Part shown: positions 48,180 through 57,615 of the stretch, piece after piece
Layout of the letters: each line of letters opens with the position of its first letter
Position numbering within the stretch: position 1 is the stretch's first letter
Assembly (NCBI GenBank): GCA_019787685.1
Contig: JAHNUO010000023.1
Coordinates: 372,001 to 436,000 of the forward strand
DNA length: 64,000 nucleotides
Direction: 5' to 3'
From: Chiua virens
Lineage: Eukaryota; Basidiomycota; Agaricomycetes; Boletales; Boletaceae
Made by a program: the position numbers and the translations under genes
The notes under the pieces: model-generated
The model's input: the letters and a program-made list of their open reading frames with translations, nothing else
Told to the model about the DNA's origin: nothing
Databases searched by the model: none

Positions 48180-48941
48180 GTGGCGAAAGTACTCGGGAGT
48201 GGAGGAACAGGAACAGATAGTATGAGAGTGGTACAGAAGGTCTACTGATGCGATAGGAGGACGAACAGGGTGAGGAATAGGAACGGATAGTATGAGAGTG
48301 GTACAGAAGGTCTACCAATGCAATAGGAGGATGAACAGGGTGAGGAATAGGAGCAGGAACAGGCCATTGAGGAGGCGCTCCCCATCCTACGCTTGCAACT
48401 GCCAAAACAGCTGGAGAAGGGGGTCGGGTGGACTCTGTGAGGGAGGATTCAGAGGAGAGGGTGGATGTATGGGTGATGGGTGTGACTGGAGGTGGGAGTG
48501 GGCAAGCAGGGATGGACGCGGTGGGGGTGAAGACAGGGACCGAGTGGATGATTTCATTTTTGAAGTCGAGGATAGAGCAGGAGTGGTAGGACATTACTGC
48601 TTTGATGGAGACTGGTAGTGGTGATCGAAGTGGAGAATGGGGTGGTCTAGGTGGTGGTGAAGTTGAGAGGGAGCAGATGGAGGGGAAATCCTTGGGATGG
48701 GCTTGCTTATAAGCATTGACCATGTCCTTGGCATTTCCTAAGTTGGATTCGGGTTCCCATGAGTCATCGGAGGTGGAATACCCTTTCCATTGGATCAGGA
48801 ACTTGTGGTTCCGTGGATTCTTGGAGTGTTTCAAGATTCGCTCGATCTCATATTCTGCTTCACCTGCAGTAAGGTCAGGTGGCAGTTTTGGGAAGTTCTG
48901 GCCATAGGTTTCTGTTTTGCGATAGGGTGATAACAGGGAAG
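48124..48941 (-). pseudogene. Chromovirus pol, C-terminal end with chromodomain
   Basis: Only the end of integrase remains. EAEYEIERILKHSKNP, then HKFLIQWKGYSTSDDSWEPESNL is a canonical chromodomain, which in chromoviruses steers integration to histone-marked chromatin. A Pro/Ser-rich tail with a short internal duplication (about 48190-48330) follows to the stop at 48124. On its 5' side the sequence is cut at 48941 by another LTR; protease, RT, RNase H and the integrase core are missing. Confidence 0.82.
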
Positions 48942-49502
48942 TGTTAAGACTGGGTCTACTCGGGGTATGAACTCTGGAACTCCGGAGTTATTCTTGTGGA
49001 GGGACTTGGCTTCACCGTGTGTGGTGCGCCCTTGTCACGAGTCTGTCCTTTATTTCAGAGAATGGAGAACGGAGGTCAGAGGTGAGACTTAACACCAAAG
49101 TGAAGTCAAGCAGAGATAAGACCATTGAGGTCTTATGGAGTTCGGAGGGAATAGAAGGTAAAACTAATATTCAGGCTGAGGGTACAAAGTCGGAGTACTA
49201 CAGTTTATATACTCGGAGTAGAATGGAGATTAGTAATGGGGTTGGTAAGAAACTGAGTAAGACGGAAATTGGGAAAGTATATAACCGGAGTGGAGCCGGG
49301 TATGTACAGAGGCCGGAGCTGTGCTGTTAAGCGAGACACAGGTTATTACTAATGTAACACTAGTACAAAAAGAGACAAGAGGAAATAAAGAAGGTTCTAA
49401 GTGAAGTCTGGAGATCAGGAGTTGTGTCTGGAGAGAGATCGTACCAGAGTTATGAAGGAGAGAACCTGGAGATCTCAGAGTTGGATCGATGAGATATTGT
49501 CA
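48942..49502 (-). repeat. Diverged LTR related to element C
   Basis: About 560 bp starting TGTTAAGACTGGG, alignable along its length with the C LTRs: GGACTTGGCTTCACCGT, GTGGTGCGCCCTTGTCAC, ACAGTTTATATACTCGGAGT and AGCGAGACACAGGTTAT. The flanks do not match (GGAAG on the left, TGTGC on the right), and left and right neighbours are different sequences, so it marks a rearrangement breakpoint or a deleted element. Confidence 0.7.
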
Positions 49503-50280
49503 TGTGCCAGTGGGATCAGTTTCTCCACAAGATATGTGGTGGACACTGAGTCTGCCTTGTGGTTTATGGACCTAGGCCCCCCAGCACCTGTAGTTGTGTA
49601 TGCAAGAGCTAAACCAGCCTCCACAAATCACAAATGCAGAATACTGAAGTCAGGGCGTTCGGTACTTGCAGCAAGCACATGATCAACAAAGTCATATGTC
49701 ATGGTTAACAGGGCCTTGGCCCAGTACAAGATGTTTGCCTCTCGACCAAGCTTGGCAAGCTCATTGTGGATTGTGTAACATGGGAATGGTGGCAGTCCAT
49801 CAAAGTTCTCTTGTCTGTTGTAAGGCCGCTTGGCCACCACAGCTTGACCCAAGCGTGAGCCAAGGGCAGAAGCCAGAGGAGATGACAGGATAAGCTGCGC
49901 AGCTTGAGTGGTTTTGAAGGCTCCAATCCCAATAAGTGACTGGGGATTGGACTCTACCCTGATCTGACCCGGAAAAAGGTCTGCCATTGCAACATCAAAT
50001 GAGTGGTACTGAGGTTTCACTATATCACTGAAAGGTAAAGTAGGGATTGGGTAGAAGTCAATGAGTTGTGTCGTCTGCTTCAAGACTGTGAGTATGCTTA
50101 ATCGCTGCTAAAAACAACTTGGCAAAAAAAGAAACTACATACTTTGATTGACATTCAGACCTGCTGCACCACCTGACCTTAATGCTTCTTTGATGTCTTG
50201 TTTGTCGGGTGAAGGTGCATCGGAGAGTGAGGATGCTGGGTGCTTGGTTGGTGGCAACTTTGTTGTGACACTTGACACGC
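49503..50280 (-). pseudogene. Alpha-type protein kinase, disrupted
   Basis: Part of an Agaricomycete alpha-kinase (MHCK/eEF2 kinase family) gene. Visible: YHSFDVAMADLFPGQ, SLIGIGAFKTTQAAQL, the lysine block AVVAKRPYN, ELAKLGREANILYWAKALL and TYDFVDHVLA. After ILHL comes TGA (49628-49630) where I expect Arg, and the same frame continues FVEAGLALAYTTTGAGG, a conserved block. So one nonsense change sits in an otherwise aligned frame. The upstream exon (about 50275-50150) is truncated by the B LTR at 50281, and the downstream end by the LTR at 49502. A host gene destroyed by transposons. Confidence 0.68.
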
Positions 50281-51164
50281 TGTAGGAGTCAATGATCCCT
50301 TGAGGTGATAAACCCGTGTTCCCGCTTTGTTTACAGGATGCCCGGATTGCCCATATCGATTGTCCTACCTGTCCGTCGTGGTCCCGTGTCCATCCGAGTG
50401 GATCCAACCCATATTCATATGTTTTGTTCTTCGTTCCTACACGTTTTCGCGCAAGGTGACCGAATCGGGTTGCTCAATCGGGATCGCACGACGTACACTA
50501 ATCAACTCTCTTTTGTCCAATTTCTATTTTATTTCGTACCTTCTTAGATTTTTTTTAGATGGTTCCGTGTTATCGACACGTATCCGATTGGTTATAAGGA
50601 ACGGATAGTCAGGTCGTACAACGTTTTAAAGGTAGTCCATTGATTCACGGATCAAACCTTATCCCACCTTGACAGAACATTGTTTTCCTTTTCACAGGTC
50701 GATCTCCATGAGAGTCGGCTCCGTATACGTATGCTTCCCTTATTTATTCGATACTTTATCCGCTGTAAAAGTCCCGGGGAATACCTGAGACTATAAAATT
50801 TGTGTTCATAAATAAAAATTTCATCTTTCGATCCCCGTTTTCTCTCGCGTTCTAAGTCGCCTCGCCCGGTTATCTATCTTCTCTATCCGCCCTTACTCGT
50901 ACTCGATCACCGTTGTGCTCGAGTCTCTGCCTTGTCGCCGAACTATCCGACTGTCCGCGTTTTGGCCGGTTTTGTCGACCTTTGTACGGTTTCACCCGGG
51001 AACGCATCCGGATTGCTTTCAAAGCTCCTGTCAATGCCTTGACACTTCGTCTCCAACCTCAGAACCCCTTGGGACGAGTCATACTCGCGCCCATCCCTTT
51101 TCTTTCTATCTGACAGTTCTACTAACCCTGTTCCTGTCACACCAGCCCGTTCTTTATTTCTTCA
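50281..51164 (+). repeat. 5' LTR of element B
   Basis: 884 bp from TGTAGGAGTC to TTTCTTCA. A TATA-like ACTATAAAA near 50801 would start transcription inside the LTR. About 98 percent identical by eye to the inverted solo copy at 45812-46699. Confidence 0.85.
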
Positions 51165-51166
51165 AC

Positions 51167-51185
51167 TGGAGCCCACCGCGAGGGG
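51167..51185 (+). other. Putative primer binding site of element B
   Basis: TGGAGCCCACCGCGAGGGG begins 2 bp after the LTR. It has the TGG start expected for pairing with a tRNA 3' CCA end; the tRNA was not identified. Confidence 0.5.
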
Positions 51186-51369
51186 TTCTTTTTTAGGTTG
51201 TCAGGACGAGATCGCTCAGGCCTACACCAGAGCGACTAGAGGTAGACGAGCTACTCTCAAGTCTTAGAAATCCGGATATCTCTGCCAATACCAAGCTTTT
51301 TACTTCGGTTACCCCGGATAGAGCGCGGCATAACCGCATTGACTCCTTCACACTACGTTCACCCGATTC

Positions 51370-51923
51370 TGTTAGAGACCGTGCGACTCGGAGGTAGCCA
51401 ACTCCGGATCTCCGGAGTTGTAGTGTCGGACGGGACTTGGCTTCACCGTATGTGGTGCGCCCTTGTCACAGTCTGTCCCTATATTTCGGACGTGTGGAGA
51501 ACGGAGGTAGATATATGACTCAACACATAAAGTGGAGTCGAGCGGAGTAAAGACCGTCAAGGTCTTACGGAGTGTTCGGAGTGAGTCGTACAATAAACTA
51601 ATATTCAGACTAAGGGTACACAGTCGGGGTACTACAGTTTATATACTCGGAGTGGAATGGAGATTAGTAACGGAGTTGGTAAGAACTGAGTAAGACGGAA
51701 GATCGGGAAACTACATAGCTGGAGGTAAGTCGGGTACTGAGAAAGCCGGAGCTGTGCTCATAAGCGAGACACAGGTTATGTACTAAAATAAAAGAGGAGA
51801 CATATGTATGTAACGGAGGTCCGGGGTCGCGGAGTTGCGTCCTGAGGGTGATCGACCCGGAGTTATCGTCTAAGAGAAATGGAGTTATATTCGGAGGAAC
51901 GGAGAACGGAGCGGTATATGACA
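51370..51923 (-). repeat. 3' LTR of element C
   Basis: TGTTAGAGACC..TATATGACA, 554 bp. Near its plus-strand start (51399-51420) two 10-bp arms (CAACTCCGGA and its complement) form a perfect inverted repeat with a 2-bp spacer, present in the other LTR too. Seven bases differ from the 5' LTR. Confidence 0.92.
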
Positions 51924-51924
51924 G

Positions 51925-51940
51925 TATCCCCCTTTTAGGC
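51925..51940 (-). other. Polypurine tract of element C
   Basis: TATCCCCCTTTTAGGC on the plus strand, so GCCTAAAAGGGGGATA in element orientation, directly before the 3' LTR. The expected site of plus-strand DNA priming. Confidence 0.7.
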
Positions 51941-52112
51941 CTGAACCCTTGAAGGCCTTTAGTGAGGAACAATAGTCAAGCGGAGTCAAAGCGCGAACAA
52001 AGCGCGAGTGGAGGTGACGGATGTGCGGAGTTTGAATTCGGAGTGTGGGTGACGTGCTCTGTATATAAGTCCGGCGGATGGCTGTTTCATTCCTTAACCA
52101 TTAATTCCTACC

Positions 52113-53059
52113 ATGTCCGATATCAGCAGCATCAAGGAGTGGGACGACGCGCGTCTCAAGGAGTGCGATGATGACAGCGACGAGCTGTTCGACGCGAAGG
52201 CGACGGAGCGGCGATGACAGATGAAGGTTCGGAGAGAAGCGGAGGAACGGAGGAAGGCGGAGGAAGCTGAGGAGGCGCGCAAGGCTGAAGAGGCGAGGCG
52301 CGAGGCAGAGGAGGCAGAGAAAGCGAGGAGGGCTGCGGAGGAGTGGAGGAAAGCGGAGGAGCGCGAGGCGCGAGAGGTCGAGGAGGCCAAGAAAAGGGTG
52401 AGTGGTTCACAACGTCTGGCTTCCGGAGCTGATGGAGTTACTAGGCCGAGGAGGTCCGTGCGGAGCAGAGTGCTCCCAAGGAGAAGGGCAAGGAGAAGGA
52501 GAAGGCGCGAGGGTCGGAGTGGGAGGCATGCACTAGGTGCGAGGACCGAGGCCTGGAGTGCGTACTGGGCGCAGGGAGGAAGTCGACGGCTTGCGAGCCT
52601 TGTCGAGACGCCAAGGTGAAGTGCGAGAGGCCTGGAGAGGAGGTGACGGAGAAGAGGGTGCGCCGGAGGAAACGGGTGGAGGAATCGGAGGAGGTGCCGA
52701 AGTCGAAGAAGAAGGCGAGGACCGAGTCGTCATCTGCTGGTCCGAGCGGGGCTCAGGTCTCGTCTCTCCCGGAGACGTTCGTGCAGGCGGCGGAGTCGTG
52801 GGCGGGGGTTGCAAAGCAGATGACGGAGGCCGTAAGGGATCTCCAAGCGGCGATGAGGTCGCAAAACAGGCGTCTGGATTACCAGAACGCTCTGTTATCG
52901 AGGCTCGTGGAGCTGAAGGTGGAGGAGGTGTACGGAGCGAAGTCGGAGGAGTCGGATGACGAGGATGTCGATGCGGAGGTGGGCGAAAAGGAGCTCGCGG
53001 AGATGGGCATGGAGGTGGAGATGGGTGACTCGGCGGATGTGGAGGGAGAAGTAGAGTAG
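52113..53059 (+). CDS. Antisense Zn-cluster, coiled-coil protein of element C
   Basis: Runs opposite to gag of its element. Two exons (52113-52397 and 52445-53059; 47-bp GTGAGT..TAG intron) make a frame of 300 codons. There is one in-frame TGA (52215-52217, codon 35); an ATG at 52221 could restart. After an acidic start comes a long Glu/Ala/Arg/Lys coiled coil (KAEEAEEARKAEEARREA). A cysteine cluster follows, CTRCEDRGLEC and CEPCRDAKVKC, spacing CX2CX6C-X10-CX2CX6C, like fungal Zn2Cys6 binuclear clusters. A basic stretch (KRVRRRKR, a likely nuclear signal), a second helical region and an acidic tail complete it. Splice sites work only on this strand. Function unknown; DNA binding or regulation of the element is a guess. 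Confidence 0.6.
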
Positions 53060-53153
53060 AACATGTACCTATGAAGTTGCAAAAGCAACAAGATACGATT
53101 CTCGGAGGAAAACGGAGTGAGCGGAGATGGAAGTGTGGGGAACGGGAGGTCCA

Positions 53154-53169
53154 TATCCCCCTCTTAGGC
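53154..53169 (-). repeat. Internal copy of the polypurine tract
   Basis: TATCCCCCTCTTAGGC matches the tract at 51925-51940 in 15 of 16 bases. Together the two copies bracket the antisense gene. Confidence 0.6.
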
Positions 53170-53839
53170 TAGACGTCCCAGCGTCTAGCAGCGGAGGTGG
53201 ACGGAGGGAGTTCGGGGTACGAAGGAGGAGGGATGTGAGTGCCTTTCAAAGTAATCCAGGAAAGAACGGTATACGTCGCTGAGGTTCCATGGGTTTTCAA
53301 TGTTGAGCAAGGAGGGATGACCGGAGTAACCTAGAGGATCGGAGTAATAGCCGGAGTTGCCAGAGGGAACACCCAAAGGCGCAGAGTCGAGCTCATATGT
53401 GTTGGCGTCCATGTTCAGGTGAACAGAAAAGTTACTGTCCATAACTCGTCACTCAACGGAGTGTTAGCGAGCGGATCAGTGGTATCCAAGAATCAAGAGA
53501 ACAGGGGGACCCAACGGAGGTGCACGGAGTGCGGTCGGAGTGATCATAGGGTAAGGTCGGAGGAGTTATGAGGAGGTCGGGTATGAGAGTCAGGGTAAAC
53601 GGAGTTGAGGCTCGGGGTAAACGGAGTTCTGAGGAGTGGAGGGGTAGGGAGTATCGAGGTGAAGAATCATGTCCTCGAACTCTCTCGGGGTGAAAAGAAG
53701 AAGGGAGGTGACGACATAAACTGAAGTTCATGAGGTCCCGAGTGTCGAAAAGACTGGATGCGTTGGTTCTGGGTATACTCCTTGTTGTGCAGTAGAAGGT
53801 AACGCTCCTTCAGAATACACGGAGTCGGGGGTCGGAGGC
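53170..53839 (-). other. Element C region between gag and antisense gene
   Basis: Minus-strand frames of 85-92 residues (for instance SAPLGVPSGNSGYYSDP near 53350) are separated by stops. A small ORF downstream of gag is possible but not supported by any motif. No pol motif is present. Confidence 0.35.
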
Positions 53840-55084
53840 TTAGTCGGTGTCCTCGGAGGAGGATGCCGGAGTTGCTCGCGTAGCACGGGGCTTCGCAGAG
53901 CGAGAAGTGGACTTGGGGCAGTCCTTAGCCTTATGTCCTGGGAGGCCACAGAACATACATAGGAAGAGGTCGAAACGTCTCTGACGTTCGATGGAGGTGA
54001 GTTTACCGTCTTCACCGAGTGGTGATTCAGGTTCTTGGGGTGCGGAGGTAGACTCGACGAAGTCGTCGGAGTCATATTCTTGGTCGGATTCGGAGATAGG
54101 AGGTGATGCGGATGCAGAGTTTCTGGAGGATTGCGTGGAGGCGCGATTAATCTCGGAGTTGCGCTCCCAATGGCGAGCATCGATAGCTTGCGCCATGTAA
54201 TGCATTTCAGAGAGCCTTGGGGGTTTGCCTACGCGAGAGATTTCGTCTTTGATGCGGTTTGGCAGACCATTGTAGAAATGGGTACGGAGAGCACCTTCTC
54301 CATAACCACGGACTTGAGCAGCTAAGCAGTTAAACTCAACTACATATTTGTTGATCCTTTGTCCATCACTCATGGACAGATCTCGGAGTTCGTACTCCGC
54401 ATCTCCGACCGGATCGTGCGGACCAAAGTTCGTCTGGAGTTCCAGAACGAAGTCGGTGTAGTGATCTTTCCAGAGGGGACGGGAGACGAAGGGGTCAGAT
54501 TCGAGGAGGTCGGGTTCAAACCATTCAAGGGCAATTCCTTTCAGATAAGACAGTGCAAATGTGACTTTGGCACGGTCTGAGCGGAAAGCCTTGGGACGGT
54601 CCTGGAAGTTCAACTCGCATTGAACGAGAAAGACTCGGAGTTTGCGGGGGCTTGTCCCATCAAACTGATCAGGTTCTCTGACTTTAGTGCGAGGGGAGGA
54701 GCTAGAGGAGGGGTGACGAGAGGCGCGAGTGAGACTTTGTATTGCATTTGTCAATCGCCCATAGGTATCATCAGAGGCAAGTTCGGTTTCGGGGTCAGAG
54801 AAGTCATCTCCGGAGTTGGGCTCATCAGAGGGATGTCCCCTGGAGGAGCCCGGAATACTCGGAGATTGATTACGGGAAGACGGAGTTCGTGCACCCAGGA
54901 ATACGGGTGCTCGAGAGGCGGAGGATGCGATAAGTCGAGTGGAGAAACCTCGGAAATCTTCGATGACTTCAGGAGTTCGTCGGTGACTGAGGAGGTTTCT
55001 GAGGGATTGGATGCGGGTAGTGTCAGATAGGTTCAAGGTAGAGATACCAGTAGTACTGGTCTGAGGGCGGGTGTGAGAGGACAT
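53840..55084 (-). CDS. Gag of element C
   Basis: 414 residues from the ATG at 55084. A Ser/Pro-rich N-terminus, then the Ty3/gypsy gag core: PDQFDGTSPRKLRVFLVQCELNF, AKVTFALSYLKGIALEWFEP and EYELRDLSMSDGQRINKYVVEF. A single CCHC knuckle (CMFCGLPGHKAKDC) lies near the C-terminus. It forms the nucleocapsid that packages element RNA. Intact frame. The start lies about 40 bp inside the 5' LTR, leaving a very short leader; the primer binding site is not obvious. Confidence 0.85.
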   Translation of the reverse strand: MSSHTRPQTSTTGISTLNLSDTTRIQSLRNLLSHRRTPEVIEDFRGFSTRLIASSASRAPVFLGARTPSSRNQSPSIPGSSRGHPSDEPNSGDDFSDPETELASDDTYGRLTNAIQSLTRASRHPSSSSSPRTKVREPDQFDGTSPRKLRVFLVQCELNFQDRPKAFRSDRAKVTFALSYLKGIALEWFEPDLLESDPFVSRPLWKDHYTDFVLELQTNFGPHDPVGDAEYELRDLSMSDGQRINKYVVEFNCLAAQVRGYGEGALRTHFYNGLPNRIKDEISRVGKPPRLSEMHYMAQAIDARHWERNSEINRASTQSSRNSASASPPISESDQEYDSDDFVESTSAPQEPESPLGEDGKLTSIERQRRFDLFLCMFCGLPGHKAKDCPKSTSRSAKPRATRATPASSSEDTD

Positions 55085-55126
55085 AGGTTGCAAGGTGACT
55101 GATGACAAGAAGTAGTCTGAATATAC

Positions 55127-55680
55127 TGTTAGAGACCGTGCGACTCGGAGGTAGCCAACTCCGGATCTCCGGAGTTGTAGCGTCGGACGGGACTTGGCTT
55201 CACCGTATGTGGTGCGCCCTTGTCACAGTCTGTCCCTATATTTCGGACGTGCAGAGAACGGAGGTAGATATATGACTCAACACATAAAGTGGAGTCAAGC
55301 GGAGTAAAGACCGTCAAGGTCTTACGGAGTGTTCGGAGTGAGTCGTACAATAAACTAATATTCAGACTAAGGGTACACAGTCGGGGTACTACAGTTTATA
55401 TACTCGGAGTGGAATGGAGATTAGTAACGGAGTTGGTAAGAACTGAGTAAGACGGAAGATCGGGAAACTACATAGCTGGAGGTAAGTCGGGTACTGAGAA
55501 AGCCGGAGCTGTGCTCATAAGCGAGACACAGGTTATGTACTAAAATAAAAGAGGAGACATATGTATGTAACGGAGGTCCGGGGTCGCGGAGTTGCGTCCT
55601 GAGGGTGATCGACCTGGAGTTATCATCTAAGAGAAACGGAGTTATATTCGGAGGAACGGAGAACGGAGCGGTATATGACA
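55127..55680 (-). repeat. 5' LTR of element C
   Basis: 554 bp, same length as its partner at 51370. The seven differing bases fall at six sites that can all be read as CpG on one side and TpG or CpA on the other. Confidence 0.92.
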
Positions 55681-55685
55681 GATTC

Positions 55686-57615
55686 ACCCATTGTCCTGGG
55701 CGGTTTTACTAATTTTCCTTCTGAACCAGAAGCCTCTTTTACTCGATACTGTTCACCCGACCCTGATCTATCTCCTCTAACAACTCTTCCTTCGTTACCG
55801 TCCTCGCATTCCTCTACCCCTTCTAAACCATCTTCTAAATCCTCTTCCTCCGTTTCTTTATCTTCTCTACTTAACCCGTCCCCTACATCCCCTTCTCGAA
55901 CCGTATCGTCACCTTCGCAACCGTCTTGTCCTACCCCACCTCTACAGAACCCGATGGCACAACAACCCTTCCAGATGCCTTTACGAGGCACACCCAATGC
56001 CCCTAAATTTGACGGAAAAATGCCGTCCGAGTTACCGCATTACCTGGAGGACATAGAATTCCTTGGCGACGCGGCTGGTCTTACCCCGATGAACAAGGTA
56101 AAAGCTGTGTTACGCTACGCGGCCCTAGATGAAGCCGAGGTCTGGCAAACCCTGCCGGAAACAACGGCCAACCCGATGGATTGGGACGCATTCGTGTCAG
56201 CGGTTAAAAAACTATACCCGGGATGTGAGGGTATGAACCGATATGGTTGCGCAGACCTCGAGTACTTGGCTCAGAAGTGTCACAGCGGGCAGATGCGTAA
56301 CCAGGATGAGCTCGGGGAATATACTCGAGCATTCCGTAAGGTCTCCTCCATATTAATTGCTAACCAAAAAATCTCAGACATCGACCGTAATGGCCTATAC
56401 CTAAATGGGTTCCCACCTGAGCTACAGCGGGAGATCCGTGACCGGTTATGCATCATACTACTGGATCACCACCCTAACGACCCGTATTCCATGGATGATT
56501 CCACGAAGGCGGCCACTTTTCTCCTAACGGGTTCTACATTTCACCCGACATTCACCCCCACGCTCAGTCCCCCCCCGTTCACCTCTACATATCAACCGCC
56601 ACGTCAACCAGCTCAAATACCTGCACCACCCGCATCAACGTATCGACCAACCGCACCTATTCCCTCATACTCGCCGGCCCCAACAGTGAAGGTAGAGACA
56701 AACCAAACCTCACGTACTTCGTCCGCTTGCAAGTTCTGCGGTGGACCCGGCCATTATATGCGTTCTTGCCCCATCTGCATCGAATACCTCAATACGGCGA
56801 AGGTGGTCAGAGGGTCTGATAACAAGCTCTACATGCCGGACGGCTCTAACATCCCTCGAGCGCCGGGCGGACAATGTTTCAAGGACGGTGTCGACTACGC
56901 ATGGGCTAATAGCCAACCGGTTCACCCCCCTGTCGCATCCACGTCATCCAGCAGTACTACCAGGGACTTACCCCCACATATCACGGCAGGCATTCTATCA
57001 TCCGCGCATCCGGGAACACCAGCGGTCCTAGACATCGAACTGGCCACCTTTGCACTCACGGAAACGGACGAGGAAAGCGAACCTCTATCCGTAGTAGCCG
57101 ACCCAGATTTCCAGCCCTACATTGCACAGGCTTGGGCTACGTTCCAGGCAGATAAGGCGACCAAGGAAAAGGGTAAACGTGTCCGGTTTGACGGCGTATA
57201 TATGCCACCTCGGAAACTAAACAGTCGGTCGGCCACGGTGTCTGAGGAGATCATCTCGCCAGAGTTACAGACCGCCAAAGAAGCTAACCACAAATCATCA
57301 TCATCATCTACGCCATCACGCTCCCCACCGGCCTCATCACCCGCACCCGCATCCGCAATAGCCGGACTGTCCGGTTCTTCTTCTTTTAGTCGTGCCAATG
57401 ACAATAGCAATCCTCCTTCCCGTGCAGCACAAACTAACCCTTCGTTTAACCCTACGACGCAATATAGGTACTTGTTTCCGCTCGAGGATGACTCAGCTCC
57501 ACAACGAGTGTTGGACCGAGTCCTGGATACGAGCATACCCGTGCCCGTTAAAGATTTATTTGCGGTAGCACCAGAGTTCCGAAAGCAATTTTGGGACCTT
57601 ACCACCACTAAATGA
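55686..57615 (+). CDS. Gag of element B (main part)
   Basis: The frame is open from the end of element C to a TGA at 57613-57615. Before the insertion it also extends back to about 51200 (LLSSLRNPDISANTKLF) without an ATG. Core gag motifs: PKFDGKMPSELPHYLEDIEFLG, KVKAVLRYAALDEAEVWQTL and ELGEYTRAFRKVSSILI, then a CCHC knuckle (CKFCGGPGHYMRSC). The C-terminal half is Ser/Pro-rich and continues to IPVPVKDLFAVAPEFRKQFWD, similar to sequence before the protease in other elements. The stop is followed in the same frame by the protease, so a gag-protease product needs TGA readthrough. The apparent ATG at 55675 lies in the LTR of element C and is not native. Confidence 0.82.

Larger units (their letters stand above)
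51370..55680 (-). mobile_element. Non-autonomous LTR element C, inserted in gag of B
   Basis: 4,311 bp with 554-bp LTRs (51370-51923 and 55127-55680) and GATTC target duplications (51365-51369 and 55681-55685). It carries gag on the minus strand and an antisense Zn-cluster gene, but no protease, RT or integrase, so it must borrow these. The polypurine tract beside the left LTR shows that the left LTR is the 3' one. Confidence 0.9.

Noticed and set aside
48942..49502. This LTR as the 5' LTR of the chromovirus at 45.6-48.9 kb
   Set aside because: It resembles the C LTR, not LTR A, which is the 3' LTR of that element.
52094..52410. Minus-strand frames opposite the antisense gene of element C
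   Set aside because: Ser/Ala/Arg-rich shadows of the Glu/Ala/Lys coiled-coil coding sequence.
55675..55677. ATG as the start of gag of element B
   Set aside because: It lies in the last bases of the LTR of element C, which was inserted into gag.
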